Made by a program: the position numbers and the translations under genes. This document shows, one piece after another, positions 15,403 through 23,846 of a stretch of 46,847 bases of DNA. Every line of letters begins with the position of its first letter. Position 1 is the stretch's first letter. Below the pieces are notes generated by a model. The model saw nothing but the letters and a program-made list of their open reading frames with translations, had not been told where the DNA came from and did not search any database. The DNA is from Desulfobulbus sp. (GTDB lineage Bacteria > Desulfobacterota > Desulfobulbia > Desulfobulbales > Desulfobulbaceae), in NCBI GenBank assembly GCA_003604995.1, contig QZJD01000063.1, positions 1-46,847 on the forward strand, written 5' to 3'.

Positions 15403-15636
15403 TTACTCCACTTCGACTTCGATGTAATCCGCCTCGTTGTTGCGCAGGGTCAGGGTGCCGCCCATGACCCGCAAGGCTACCGGGTCGTTCAGCGGCGCCC
15501 GTTGCTTGATGGTAATCTCCGTGCCCGGCACCAGCCCCATTTCCCGGATACGCCGGCCCAGTTCGCCGCCAACCTTGACCGCAGTGATGACCCCGCGCTG
15601 ATTGATGGACATGTTTCGCAGGTTGACTCTGGCCAT
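15403..15636 (-). CDS. feoA: FeoA-family protein (SH3-like domain)
   Basis: This 77-residue protein has the FeoA core: RVNLRNMSINQRGVITAV, then GGELGRRIREMGLVPGTEI, and NDPVALRVMGGTLTLRN. FeoA is a small cytoplasmic partner of the ferrous iron transporter FeoB. Start ATG 15636 has TAGGAC upstream; the open frame continues further but without similarity. No feoB or second feoA is nearby in either direction, so it is an orphan in this window. Neighbours are a cytochrome gene (convergent) and a transposase remnant. Confidence 0.9.
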   Translation of the reverse strand: MARVNLRNMSINQRGVITAVKVGGELGRRIREMGLVPGTEITIKQRAPLNDPVALRVMGGTLTLRNNEADYIEVEVE

Positions 15637-15718
15637 TGTCCTACTTTTCGAAAAGAGATTTGCCGCAATACGGCAGGGACCTTTTCTTAAACAGCCGGCC
15701 GCCGGTTTGTCAATGGTT

Positions 15719-15749
15719 TTCCCGGCGGGCGGCCAACGCCCGCCGGGAA
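15719..15749. other. REP-like GC-rich hairpin upstream of feoA
   Basis: TTCCCGGCGGGCG and its complement form a perfect 13-bp stem with the 5-base loop GCCAA, 83 bp upstream of the feoA start. No T-run is present on either strand. A REP-associated transposase remnant lies 107 bp further upstream, so this may be a REP-type palindrome, or a structured feoA leader. Confidence 0.6.
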
Positions 15750-15855
15750 GTTGCCTGGGCGTTCGTCCCGGATTGCGCTGCTCCGCTTCGGTATGCGTGG
15801 TATAGCCGCAACACACTGGCGCTCGCCGACAGCTTGATCAGCCCGGCTCTGTCAT

Positions 15856-16035
15856 TTACCTCTTCACCGATTCTTTTTGCGACGCCATCATCGTTATCTC
15901 GGCCGAAACAGGGGCGTCCAGTAACGCGGCATGTCCTGACCATCGGGAGTCGCCAGGCCCGACCATGTTGTCGACCGGGCCGGCGCGCAGGGGATTCGGG
16001 TGAATATATCGGGTCTGCTTGAGCTGGTAGGGATC
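15856..16035 (-). pseudogene. remnant of a REP-associated Y1 (IS200-like) transposase
   Basis: Minus-strand translation from 16035 to the TAA at 15856 gives a 59-residue piece. It contains RYIHPNPLRAG followed by SRWSGHAALLD. These match the conserved C-terminal blocks RYIHLNPVRAG and WSSH/WSGHxAYLG of Y1_Tnp RAYT proteins. The catalytic N-terminal half (HUH and Tyr motifs) is missing and upstream sequence is unrelated, so this is a decayed fragment. The 448-bp stretch 15637-16084 otherwise holds only the hairpin above. Confidence 0.75.
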
Positions 16036-16084
16036 GCCCCCTTGTTTCCGTAGATCAGCGTCCTTCTCTCCCCCTTCCGGCCGG

Positions 16085-16672
16085 TTATTTTAACGCGCCG
16101 AGCTTGTTGACGTCCAGATTGCCTAGGTAGGCGGTCATCACATCTTTGGCGACTTCGCTGCCGGTGACCGTGACCAGGAACCTGTTGTTGACCACTGTCT
16201 GGATCTCGCCGCTCTTGTTTTCCGCGCTGTATTTGACGATGGCCTTCTGACCGCTGATGGTTTCCAGTTTGCCGCCGTCGGCGGTGGCGAACATCGGGTT
16301 GGTGAACAGCATCATGGTGGCCTGGAGCATGGGCGAATCCGAGACAATGGCAATGGTGACCGAGGCGTTCTCACTGTTGTAGCGCCGCTCCGCGGAGATG
16401 CCTCCGCCAAAGACCGGGTCAGCCTGAACTTCTTCCGCCTGCCAGCCGGCCAGCGGCTCGGGAAAAACTTCGGTCAGCGCCTCTCCCTTTTTTTGAGTGA
16501 TCAGCTGTTCCGCATAGTTGAGACTGGTGATTGCTTCAGTGTACTGGCCGTTGTTGTACTTGGTCAGAGCATCGTTGAGGGAATCGGTGACATCGTCGGC
16601 CAGCGCGGAGGTTGCGGAAAGAATGAGCAGGGCGCCGGCTGTGGCAAGGGTTCTTCTGTTGAGTGGGAGCAT
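16085..16672 (-). CDS. hypothetical exported protein
   Basis: This 195-residue protein has a signal peptide (cleavage after ATSALA). An early helical segment, DSLNDALTKYNNGQYTEAIT, resembles half of a TPR repeat. A beta-rich region follows (SVTIAIVSDSPMLQATMM, GQKAIVKYSAENKSGEIQ, NRFLVTVTGSE) that I cannot assign. No cysteine is present in the mature part. Start ATG 16672. It is followed on the same strand by the RAYT remnant. Its function is unknown. Confidence 0.75.
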   Translation of the reverse strand: MLPLNRRTLATAGALLILSATSALADDVTDSLNDALTKYNNGQYTEAITSLNYAEQLITQKKGEALTEVFPEPLAGWQAEEVQADPVFGGGISAERRYNSENASVTIAIVSDSPMLQATMMLFTNPMFATADGGKLETISGQKAIVKYSAENKSGEIQTVVNNRFLVTVTGSEVAKDVMTAYLGNLDVNKLGALK

Positions 16673-16886
16673 GGGGTGTCCTCAAAAATGGGTGTTCGAT
16701 CTGGCAACGAACCGGGAATAAAATACCGGACGCGATTTTTTTACCTTTGTTGAGAGCCGTTTGTCAATACTGAGCAGGGCCGCGGCGATTTCCTGCCCGT
16801 CATATTTTTTCAGCAGCCCGGTTTCGCAACGGACATTGTCCCGCTGCCAGAAAAGGCAAGGGTGCACCCGGATGAAGAACTGAACA

Positions 16887-17489
16887 TCAAAGGCCGTCCT
16901 CGGGGCGAAGGGTCAACTGCTCCTTTTCCGTTTCGGTTTTTCCCTGCCACTTGCTCCAGTACTGGTGATATTTGTCCAGAACGTCCACACTGTTTTCCGT
17001 CGCCCATTGTTCCGCTTCGGGAGTTTTTTCCACCAGTTTCGTCCCGGCAAGCCAGTCGGCAAACTCCTCGGAGGTGGTGCTGAATTCAGCGGCCGGGTCC
17101 TTTTTTATCGGACGCAGGGAAAATCGGTACTTCCACACCCCCATGCGCGGGGTGACGATACCATAGTAGGTTTTGCCCGGCGCCAACTCCGCCTGCATGA
17201 AATCGGCCGCCTCGGAAACGACCATGAATGTTTTTAGACCCGGTTCCGTCGGATAGCGTACCTTGGTGTTGTGGGAGACGATACCGATGAAGACCGGGGT
17301 GCCGGAGGTTACATCAAAGACCGACGACTGGATGGCGCTGCCCACAATGGATGAGCGGAGAAAAACCACCTGAGACTTGCCCGGGTCCGCCGGGGGCAGG
17401 GACTGCCGGGCGGCGATCTGCATTTTGCTTGACGCGCACCCGCTCAAAATCAGGAGGAAAAGGACCAACAGGGTGGACACCGGCTTCAT
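16887..17489 (-). CDS. lipoprotein, DUF2846-like
   Basis: This 200-residue lipoprotein has signal/lipobox ILSGC. A beta-strand domain (KSQVVFLRSSIVGSAIQ, GIVSHNTKVRYPTEPGLKTFMV, LAPGKTYYGIV) follows the pattern of DUF2846-type lipoproteins. The C-terminal third is charged and helical with EQWATENSVDVLDKYHQYWSK. Start ATG 17489 with AGAGGTG upstream. It has no obvious operon partner, since 214 bp separate it from the next minus-strand gene. Its function is unknown, presumably periplasmic-side membrane attachment. Confidence 0.75.
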   Translation of the reverse strand: MKPVSTLLVLFLLILSGCASSKMQIAARQSLPPADPGKSQVVFLRSSIVGSAIQSSVFDVTSGTPVFIGIVSHNTKVRYPTEPGLKTFMVVSEAADFMQAELAPGKTYYGIVTPRMGVWKYRFSLRPIKKDPAAEFSTTSEEFADWLAGTKLVEKTPEAEQWATENSVDVLDKYHQYWSKWQGKTETEKEQLTLRPEDGL

Positions 17490-17827
17490 AACGCACCTCT
17501 TTCAGCATATGTTGGCATTATATGTTCAGTAAAAAGGAAAAGGGGTGTCCCGTCAATCGGAAAACCTGATTGCCATCGATCCTCAGCGCGGGATAAGAAG
17601 TGTTGCCTGACCGCGAGAGGGAGTGCTGTAATTATTCATTTGGATGCCCGTGCCCAGTCCTTGCCGCTGCTCAATCCGTGCATGGTAGGTTTTCGCATGG
17701 CCGCCCGCCGAAAAATGTTCCGGAAGAATGTCTACGGAGCACTGGTGTTCCTGCGGCGCCGGGGGTATAGTAGCCCATTGTCTCCGGAGTCGTATCTATT
17801 CCCGTGGTTCAACGGAAGGGAAACAGT
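17490..17827. other. divergent intergenic region without a gene
   Basis: These 338 bp separate the lipoprotein gene from the 5'-nucleotidase gene and face both starts. TATAGT at about 17765 is a possible -10 box for the rightward gene, without a convincing -35. I see no supported ORF, RNA or repeat. Confidence 0.4.
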
Positions 17828-19408
17828 ATGTCCATGAAAAAATCTCGGTTTCTGGTTCTGTTTTTGGTTTCGCTGCTGCTTGCCGCATGCGGCGGCAAAA
17901 GTGCTGATGCGCCGTCCGGTAAAGAGCCCGGCGGCCCTATTACCGTGACCATCCTGCAGATGAACGATATTTACGAACTGACTCCGGTGAGCGGTGGACG
18001 TGAGGGCGGGCTGGCAAGGGTTGCCGCGCTCCGAAAGGAACTCCTGGCCGAAAACCCCCGAACGGTCACCGTGCTGGCCGGCGACCTGTTCAGTCCCTCG
18101 GCCCTGGGCACCGCCAAGGTGGACGGGCAGCGCCTGGCCGGCCGCCAGATCGTCGATGTGATGAACACCCTGGGGCTCGACTTCATCACCTTCGGCAACC
18201 ATGAGTTCGACCTGGCTGAAGAGGGTTTTCTCGCCCGGCTGCGCGAGTCGGGTTTTGACTGGATTTCCGCCAATGTCTTCAATCGGGACCTGGAGCCTTT
18301 TCCCGGGGTGGCGCCCGCCAGGGTGCTGACCCTGCGCGACGAGGAGGGCCGGGACGTGCGGCTCGGGCTGTTCGGGTTGACCGTGGCCGCCAACCGGAAG
18401 GAGTATGTCCGCTATACCGACCCCCTTGAAGCTGCCGCCTCCCAGGTCGCGACCCTGCGGGACCGGGTCGATGTCCTGATTGCCCTGACCCATTTACCGG
18501 TGGAAATGGATATCGCCCTGGCCGCCACCGTCCCGGGCATTGATCTGATCATCGGCGGTCATGAGCATGAGAACCTCCTGTTGCGGCGGGGGCCGGACTT
18601 TGTGCCGATCAGCAAGGCCGACGCTAATGCCCGGACCGTCTATGTTCACCGGCTGGTCGTGGACCCGGAGAGCCGGGAAGTGGAGATCCGCTCGGATCTG
18701 GTGCGGGTGACCGATCAGTTCCCGGAGGATCCGGAAACAGCGGCATTGGTTGCATCCTGGCAGGAGATCGGTTTTCAGGCCTTCCGGGCGGAGGGGTTCG
18801 CCCCGGAACAGGTGGTGGCCGACATTCCTTTTTACCTGGACGGGCTTGAGGCCAGCGTCCGCAACCGCTCCACCAGCTTGACCCAGCTGATCGGCGAGGC
18901 CTATTTTGAAGCCGTGCCCGGCGCGGATCTGGCTGTCTACAACAGCGGCTCGGTGCGGATTGACGACGTCCTGCCGCCCGGTCCCATCACCGAGTATGAC
19001 CTTATCCGCATCCTGCCCTTTGCCGGTCAGGTTTGCGAGGCAAGGGTAAAGGGCGATCTGCTCCGGCAGGTTCTGGAACAGGGTGTGGCCAACCTCGGCA
19101 CGGGCGGCTTTCTGCAGACCGTAGGCGTCAGCCGGGATCAGGAGGGCGGCTGGCTGGTGAATGGGGTTCCGCTGGCAAGCAAAGGAACTTATACGATGGC
19201 GGTCAATGATTTCCTCCTGTCCGGCCGCGAGGAGAATATGGAATTTTTTTCCATGGCCAATCCGCAGGTGAAGGCCTCGTGTCAGGAGGAAAGCGATATC
19301 CGGCTGGTCCTCAAGGATTATCTGGCCCGTTGCTATCCCCGGCAGGCAAAGGAGGCCCTTTCCGCGCCCCCCGCTGAGGGCCGGCGGGCAGGCGCCGATA
19401 CACCCTGA
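17828..19408 (+). CDS. 5'-nucleotidase/2',3'-cyclic phosphodiesterase lipoprotein, UshA-like
   Basis: This protein of about 526 residues has lipobox LAAC. A calcineurin-like metallophosphatase domain follows, with motifs MNDIYEL, LAGDLFSPS, FGNHEFD and IGGHEHE. The C-terminal 5'-nucleotidase domain has YNSGSVRID, LPFAGQVCE and NDFLLSGREEN. It should hydrolyse nucleotides in the periplasm to recover phosphate and nucleosides. The usual metal Asp-x-His of the first motif (DxH) reads NDIYEL here, so one metal ligand may differ. Start ATG 17828 with GGAAGG upstream. The last 98 bp overlap the 3' end of the convergent DUF2784 gene. Confidence 0.9.
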   Translation: MSMKKSRFLVLFLVSLLLAACGGKSADAPSGKEPGGPITVTILQMNDIYELTPVSGGREGGLARVAALRKELLAENPRTVTVLAGDLFSPSALGTAKVDGQRLAGRQIVDVMNTLGLDFITFGNHEFDLAEEGFLARLRESGFDWISANVFNRDLEPFPGVAPARVLTLRDEEGRDVRLGLFGLTVAANRKEYVRYTDPLEAAASQVATLRDRVDVLIALTHLPVEMDIALAATVPGIDLIIGGHEHENLLLRRGPDFVPISKADANARTVYVHRLVVDPESREVEIRSDLVRVTDQFPEDPETAALVASWQEIGFQAFRAEGFAPEQVVADIPFYLDGLEASVRNRSTSLTQLIGEAYFEAVPGADLAVYNSGSVRIDDVLPPGPITEYDLIRILPFAGQVCEARVKGDLLRQVLEQGVANLGTGGFLQTVGVSRDQEGGWLVNGVPLASKGTYTMAVNDFLLSGREENMEFFSMANPQVKASCQEESDIRLVLKDYLARCYPRQAKEALSAPPAEGRRAGADTP

Positions 19409-19757
19409 AATAAACGAGAACGTTCAGGGCAATGACCGCCAGACCGAAGGTTATCTGCATTTCCCTGCTGAGCGAAGCAGGGTAGAGCAGGGGCAGCAGA
19501 TACTGTTCCACAAAGCTTGCGGAGTAACCGGTTTCGCCGCCCAGTCGGCGCAGCCGGTTTTCCAGCGGAGTCAGCGGGCAGTACCAGCCGGTCAATTCGA
19601 TCAGGGCGCCCCACAGGGCCGCCGGCAGATGCACCAGCGCCCAGCGCCTGTTTTTGAGCACCAGGAGCCCACCGCAGATCACGAAGAGGATGAACAGCAA
19701 GTGGATAATCACCAGGCCGTCGGCGGCGAGCTGATAGAACCGGGTGGGGTGCTCCAT
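19311..19757 (-). CDS. DUF2784 membrane protein
   Basis: This 148-residue inner-membrane protein has three to four helices. Its DUF2784 pattern includes LADG/AADGLVIIHLLFILFVICGG, the conserved segment ELTGWYCPLTPLENRLRR and GETGYSASFVEQYLLPLLYP. Start ATG 19757. The family core ends near residue 125; the remaining tail (PAGPQRGARKGPPLPAG) is encoded entirely within the antisense 3' end of the nucleotidase gene and looks like a non-conserved extension. Its function is unknown. Confidence 0.88.
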   Translation of the reverse strand: MEHPTRFYQLAADGLVIIHLLFILFVICGGLLVLKNRRWALVHLPAALWGALIELTGWYCPLTPLENRLRRLGGETGYSASFVEQYLLPLLYPASLSREMQITFGLAVIALNVLVYFRVYRRLPAGPQRGARKGPPLPAGDSNGPDNP

Positions 19758-20311
19758 GGCGGGGTCTCCTGACGGCAGTCCTGATGATTCCGGGCTGACA
19801 GCTGCCGGCTGCCTCCGGATGGTGTTGATACCCTACTGCATCATACCCTTTCCGATGAAGCAAAAATGTATGACCGGTCTTGATTCTCTGCCGAGCTTCG
19901 CTCCGGAGTTGTGCAGAGTCCGAATCGAGAGGGCGGCCCCATCCGGCCCCCGCCGTTCCGGTTTGAGCAGGTTTCGCTACGGCTGCTCGCGAACATGAAA
20001 GCTTTGGCAATAATCTCGAGTAATTGGGAGCAGGCGCGCTGGAGGTCGGCGTTAAGGCCCAGCCTGTTCGGACGTGACGAAAGGCATTGACTTTGTCATT
20101 ACCCCCGCCCTAAACTTAAAGGAGAAAAAGCAAGAAATGCTTCTTTTTCTCAGGCAGGATATTCCCGCATGGCTCCAAGTTTCCACGCTCCGGAAACCGC
20201 GCCCGCTAGAGTGCCACCCTTGTCACGCATGCATTCGCCGCCAGGCAGGCAACACGTCGGAAAGGAGAGGCAAGGCCTGTTCCTGCCGGAACAAGTAACC
20301 GGAGACACGGC
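19758..20311. other. 554-bp intergenic region with hairpins
   Basis: No gene is supported here. A 74-codon frame at 20074-20298 and a 32-codon frame near 19996 lack ribosome-binding sites and recognisable sequence. Visible structures are GAGCAG...CTGCTC (19965-19988) and GAGAAAAAG...CTTTTTCTC (20122-20151). The latter lies just after a possible promoter, so the PhnD-like gene has a leader of about 200 nt. Confidence 0.45.
20087..20116 (+). promoter_or_regulatory. possible sigma-70 promoter for the PhnD-like/kinase operon
   Basis: TTGACT (20087-20092) and TAAACT (20111-20116) are 18 bp apart, about 195 bp before the start codon of the binding-protein gene. The match is fair and unproven. Confidence 0.35.
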
Positions 20312-21163
20312 ATGAAGAAGATAACGAACGCTTTCAGCCTGATCCTGGCGTCATTTTTTGTTCTGTGCGGTGGCGGCGGATCAGGAGCCCTTGCCCACGA
20401 TCAGTCCGGACCGCTCCGCTTTGGAGTGTATCCCTATGAGTCGGCCCGCTCCATCAACAGGCTCTATGCTCCGATCGCGGAACGCATTGAAAAGAAAATC
20501 GGCAGGAAGGTTCTCCTGCTTTCCGCGCCGGATCAGAACGCCTTCATGGCGAATGCCCGTAAAGGGAACTATCAACTGGCCCTGGTCTCCCCCTTTAGCC
20601 TGTTCAAGATCCAGCCGGTGGGATATCAGGTCATCGCTCGGGGTGAGCCTTCCTTTCACGGCGGAGTAATCGTGCGCAATGACAGCGGCATAGCCGGACC
20701 GGAACAGTTGCGGGGCAAAAAAATCGCCGCCATCGGCAGGTATTCCTACGGGGGGTATCTGTATTTCCGACAGGAACTCGCCGGACTCGGTATCTCCCCT
20801 GACCGGGATGTGGCGTTTACCCTGCTCGACAAGGTTGACACCGTCATCATCGGCGTTCTCAATAAACAGTATGACGCAGGGGTCCTGAGGCTCGACGCCC
20901 TGAATCGCGCGGAATTTGCAAGTGTCCGCGATAAACTGCTGGTTATTTCCCGGTCGCCGGATATTCCGCAGTTTCCTTTTGTGGTCAAGGCCGGCATGGA
21001 GCCGAAGACCGTTCAGGCGATCCGGGAAGTCCTGGCCGCCATCTCCGGCGGCAACCCGGAAGATCAGGAAATTCTGAAGAGTCTGCAGATCGAGCGAATT
21101 GTAGCCGGTGAGGATGCGGACTATGAAGCCTTTCGTCACGTCCTCGAAGAGTCAGAGCAATAA
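20312..21163 (+). CDS. PhnD-like periplasmic substrate-binding protein
   Basis: This 283-residue protein has a signal peptide (residues 1-28) followed by a PhnD/SsuA-type binding fold: LRFGVYPYESARSINRLYAPIAERIEKKIG, NYQLALVSPFSLFKIQP and the RGKKIAAIGRYSYGGYLYFRQEL lobe. Such proteins bind phosphate, phosphonate or phosphite in ABC importers, but no permease or ATPase follows. Instead the stop is 6 bp before a hybrid sensor kinase, so it most likely acts as a periplasmic ligand sensor for that kinase. Start ATG 20312, no strong ribosome-binding site. Confidence 0.88.
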   Translation: MKKITNAFSLILASFFVLCGGGGSGALAHDQSGPLRFGVYPYESARSINRLYAPIAERIEKKIGRKVLLLSAPDQNAFMANARKGNYQLALVSPFSLFKIQPVGYQVIARGEPSFHGGVIVRNDSGIAGPEQLRGKKIAAIGRYSYGGYLYFRQELAGLGISPDRDVAFTLLDKVDTVIIGVLNKQYDAGVLRLDALNRAEFASVRDKLLVISRSPDIPQFPFVVKAGMEPKTVQAIREVLAAISGGNPEDQEILKSLQIERIVAGEDADYEAFRHVLEESEQ

Positions 21164-21169
21164 CATCGC

Positions 21170-23827
21170 ATGGTTTCCTTACGCATCCGCACCCATTTGA
21201 TCCTCGTCCTGTCGGTGGTCGCCTTTTTTCTCACCGCGGCGTTCATTATACTGTACAGTCAGCAATACCGGCAGCACGCGATGTCTTCCCTGACTCAGTA
21301 TGGCCTGGCCGTGGCCAAGGATATCTCCCTGTCCGTCGCCGACCATATTCTGACCGAAAATTACGGACCCATGCAGAACATCGTGCAGGAGTTTTCCCGG
21401 CTGCCCAATATCACCTCCATCGAGATCAGCGACCTGAACTGGACCATGCTCGCCGCCACGGATATCGACAGGCTCGGCACGATGATGGCCCATGAGGCGC
21501 CGGGCGTACATCTCTGGCAGGACAGGGTGAGCTGTGTCCATTTAGATGAGACAACCGGCCTGTTGGCCGTCACCGTGCCCATTCAAATGGATGAGACCCT
21601 CATGGGGCATGCGCGGCTTTTTCTTTCCCGGGCGGAAATGGTTGCGCACTTAAGTTCCGTGCAATACAAGGGTTTGCTAACCGGGCTCTTTTTCTGGCTG
21701 GTCACCGTTGTGGTGGGGTATTTTGCCGCGTTGCTTCTTACCCGCCCGATGCAGGGTTTTGTCCGCGCCGCGGAGAACATCAGCCAGGGGAATTTCAACG
21801 TGAACCTGTCTTCCTCCCACCTGGTCCTGGAGCTGGACCGGTTTTCCCAGGCGCTGATGGTCATGGTACAGGCTATTGAAGCGCGGGAAACTGCTCTGCG
21901 CACCTCGGAAGAAAAATTCCGCAACCTTTTCGAACGGGCGCAGGAGGGCGTCTTCGTCTGCGACGCCCAGGGGAATTTTACAAATGTCAACCCAGCCCTC
22001 CTGGCCAAACTGGGATATGAACGCCGGGAAGAACTTCTTGCCCGCAATCTGTTCCGCGACATCTTTTCCTCACCGGATTCGGCGGCCAGATTTCAGGCAA
22101 GAATGCGCCAGCAGGGGATGCTGAAGGCAAATGAATTTTTGTTCCGGCGCAGGGACGGCGCGGAAATCGTCGTCTCCCTTTCCTGTCATGCGGTGGCCGA
22201 CGAAAAGGGAGAGGTATGCGGATATGAAGGGCTGCTGCGGGATATTACCAGCCAGAAGCATGCGGCGGAAGATGTTGCCCGCATGCGCAACTATCTGAAT
22301 AATATCATTGAGTCCATGCCCTCCATGCTCATTGCCGTGGACGAAGAGTCCAAGATCACTCAATGGAATAGCGCGGCATTCCAGATAACAGGAATTCCCT
22401 CGGCGGAGGCTATGGGCAAAAAGCTGTGGGACGTGGTCCCGTTTTTTATCCGGTTCAGCGACCAGCTGGGACAAATTCGGGAGCAGCGGCGCACGATCAA
22501 ACTGCATCGGGAGCAGCTGGCAGGTGAGGACGAACGGCGCTACAATCTGACCTTCTTCCCACTGGTGGCCAACGGCACCCAGGGCATCGCCATCAGGCTG
22601 GACGACATTACCGAACTGGAAATGAAGGAAAATCAGCTGCGCCAGGCGCAGAAAATGGAATCCATCGGCACCCTGGCCGGCGGTCTGGCCCACGATTTCA
22701 ATAATGTCCTGGGGGTCATCCTGGGCAACCTGTCGCTGATTCAGTTCCGGCTTGAACATCAGGAGCATATCCAGGAGGGTCAGCTTCGGGAATATACTGA
22801 GCGGATGTCGGCGGCGGGAAATCGGGCCGCGGACCTCGTGCGTCAGCTGCTTACCCTTTCCCGCACCCAGGAATTCAACCTGGTTCCGGTGGATCTGACT
22901 CTGTCCGTCAAGCATATCAAAAAGATCGGCGAGAACACCTTTGACCGGTCGGTCCGGATCGTGACCAGGACAGCCGAGGCGCCGGCGTATGTCCTGGCCG
23001 ATCCTACCCAGATCGAACAGGTGCTGCTCAACCTCTGCATCAACGCCGTGCATGCCATGACCATCATGCGCGAGGGCGCCCCGTGGGGAGGGACCCTGAC
23101 CGTCAGCCTTGAACAGACCGTTGCCGACGAAATTTTCTGCAAATACCACCCCGAGGCCAGGGAAATTCCCTACTGGCGGCTGTCCGTCAATGATACCGGG
23201 GTCGGCATGGATACCCGGACCGTTTCCAAGATCTTTGATCCCTTCTTTTCCACCAAGGAAAAAAGCAAGGGCAGCGGTCTCGGCCTGACCATGGTCTACA
23301 GCATCGTCCAGCAACTGGACGGCTTTATAGATGTCTATTCCGAACCCGGGCACGGCTCCACCTTCAATGTCTATATCCCGCTCCTGGATCGGGACATCGG
23401 GCAGGCCGCCGCTACACCTGAGAAAAAGATCCAGGGAGGGGAGGGGTGCATCCTGGTGATTGATGATGATGCAATCCTATGCAAAACAGCCCGTTCCATC
23501 CTGGAGTCCATCGGCTACACCGTCCTGGTCGCGGAAAACGGCAAGGAGGGGGTGGAGATGTACCGGAAGAACCGCGACTGTGTGGTCCTGGTCCTTCTGG
23601 ACATGATCATGCCGGTGATGTCCGGCCGCGAGGCCTATATCGCCCTGAAAGAAATCAACCCCGAAGTCAGAGTGGTGCTCAGCTCGGGCTTTCGGCAGGA
23701 TGCCCGGATGGATGAGGTGATGGCCCTCGGCGCCAGTGCCTTTTTGCAGAAACCCTACACCATCGAGAACCTGAGCCGGGTGATCAGGGAAACCCTGGAC
23801 GGCGCGCAAAACCCTCCTGTCTCCTGA
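21170..23827 (+). CDS. hybrid sensor histidine kinase (periplasmic sensor, HAMP, two PAS, HK, receiver)
   Basis: This 885-residue protein has a helix at about 7-29, a periplasmic domain of about 135 residues, a helix at about 167-190, then HAMP, PAS 1 (about 245-365), PAS 2 (about 375-490) and a HisKA H-box GTLAGGLAHDFNNVLG. The ATPase domain has N-box NLCINAVHAM, DTGVGMD and GSGLGL. A C-terminal receiver follows (IDDDAILC, acceptor Asp in LLDMIMPVMSG, Lys in LQKPYT). It lies 6 bp after the PhnD-like gene. A cytoplasmic response regulator or phosphotransfer partner is not present, so the output is unknown. Confidence 0.92.
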   Translation: MVSLRIRTHLILVLSVVAFFLTAAFIILYSQQYRQHAMSSLTQYGLAVAKDISLSVADHILTENYGPMQNIVQEFSRLPNITSIEISDLNWTMLAATDIDRLGTMMAHEAPGVHLWQDRVSCVHLDETTGLLAVTVPIQMDETLMGHARLFLSRAEMVAHLSSVQYKGLLTGLFFWLVTVVVGYFAALLLTRPMQGFVRAAENISQGNFNVNLSSSHLVLELDRFSQALMVMVQAIEARETALRTSEEKFRNLFERAQEGVFVCDAQGNFTNVNPALLAKLGYERREELLARNLFRDIFSSPDSAARFQARMRQQGMLKANEFLFRRRDGAEIVVSLSCHAVADEKGEVCGYEGLLRDITSQKHAAEDVARMRNYLNNIIESMPSMLIAVDEESKITQWNSAAFQITGIPSAEAMGKKLWDVVPFFIRFSDQLGQIREQRRTIKLHREQLAGEDERRYNLTFFPLVANGTQGIAIRLDDITELEMKENQLRQAQKMESIGTLAGGLAHDFNNVLGVILGNLSLIQFRLEHQEHIQEGQLREYTERMSAAGNRAADLVRQLLTLSRTQEFNLVPVDLTLSVKHIKKIGENTFDRSVRIVTRTAEAPAYVLADPTQIEQVLLNLCINAVHAMTIMREGAPWGGTLTVSLEQTVADEIFCKYHPEAREIPYWRLSVNDTGVGMDTRTVSKIFDPFFSTKEKSKGSGLGLTMVYSIVQQLDGFIDVYSEPGHGSTFNVYIPLLDRDIGQAAATPEKKIQGGEGCILVIDDDAILCKTARSILESIGYTVLVAENGKEGVEMYRKNRDCVVLVLLDMIMPVMSGREAYIALKEINPEVRVVLSSGFRQDARMDEVMALGASAFLQKPYTIENLSRVIRETLDGAQNPPVS

Positions 23828-23846
23828 ACGGCGCAGGCGGTTTCCG

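Noticed and set aside
20074-20298. 74-codon frame before the PhnD-like gene
   Set aside because: There is no ribosome-binding site or conserved pattern; it spans a hairpin and a probable promoter/leader region.
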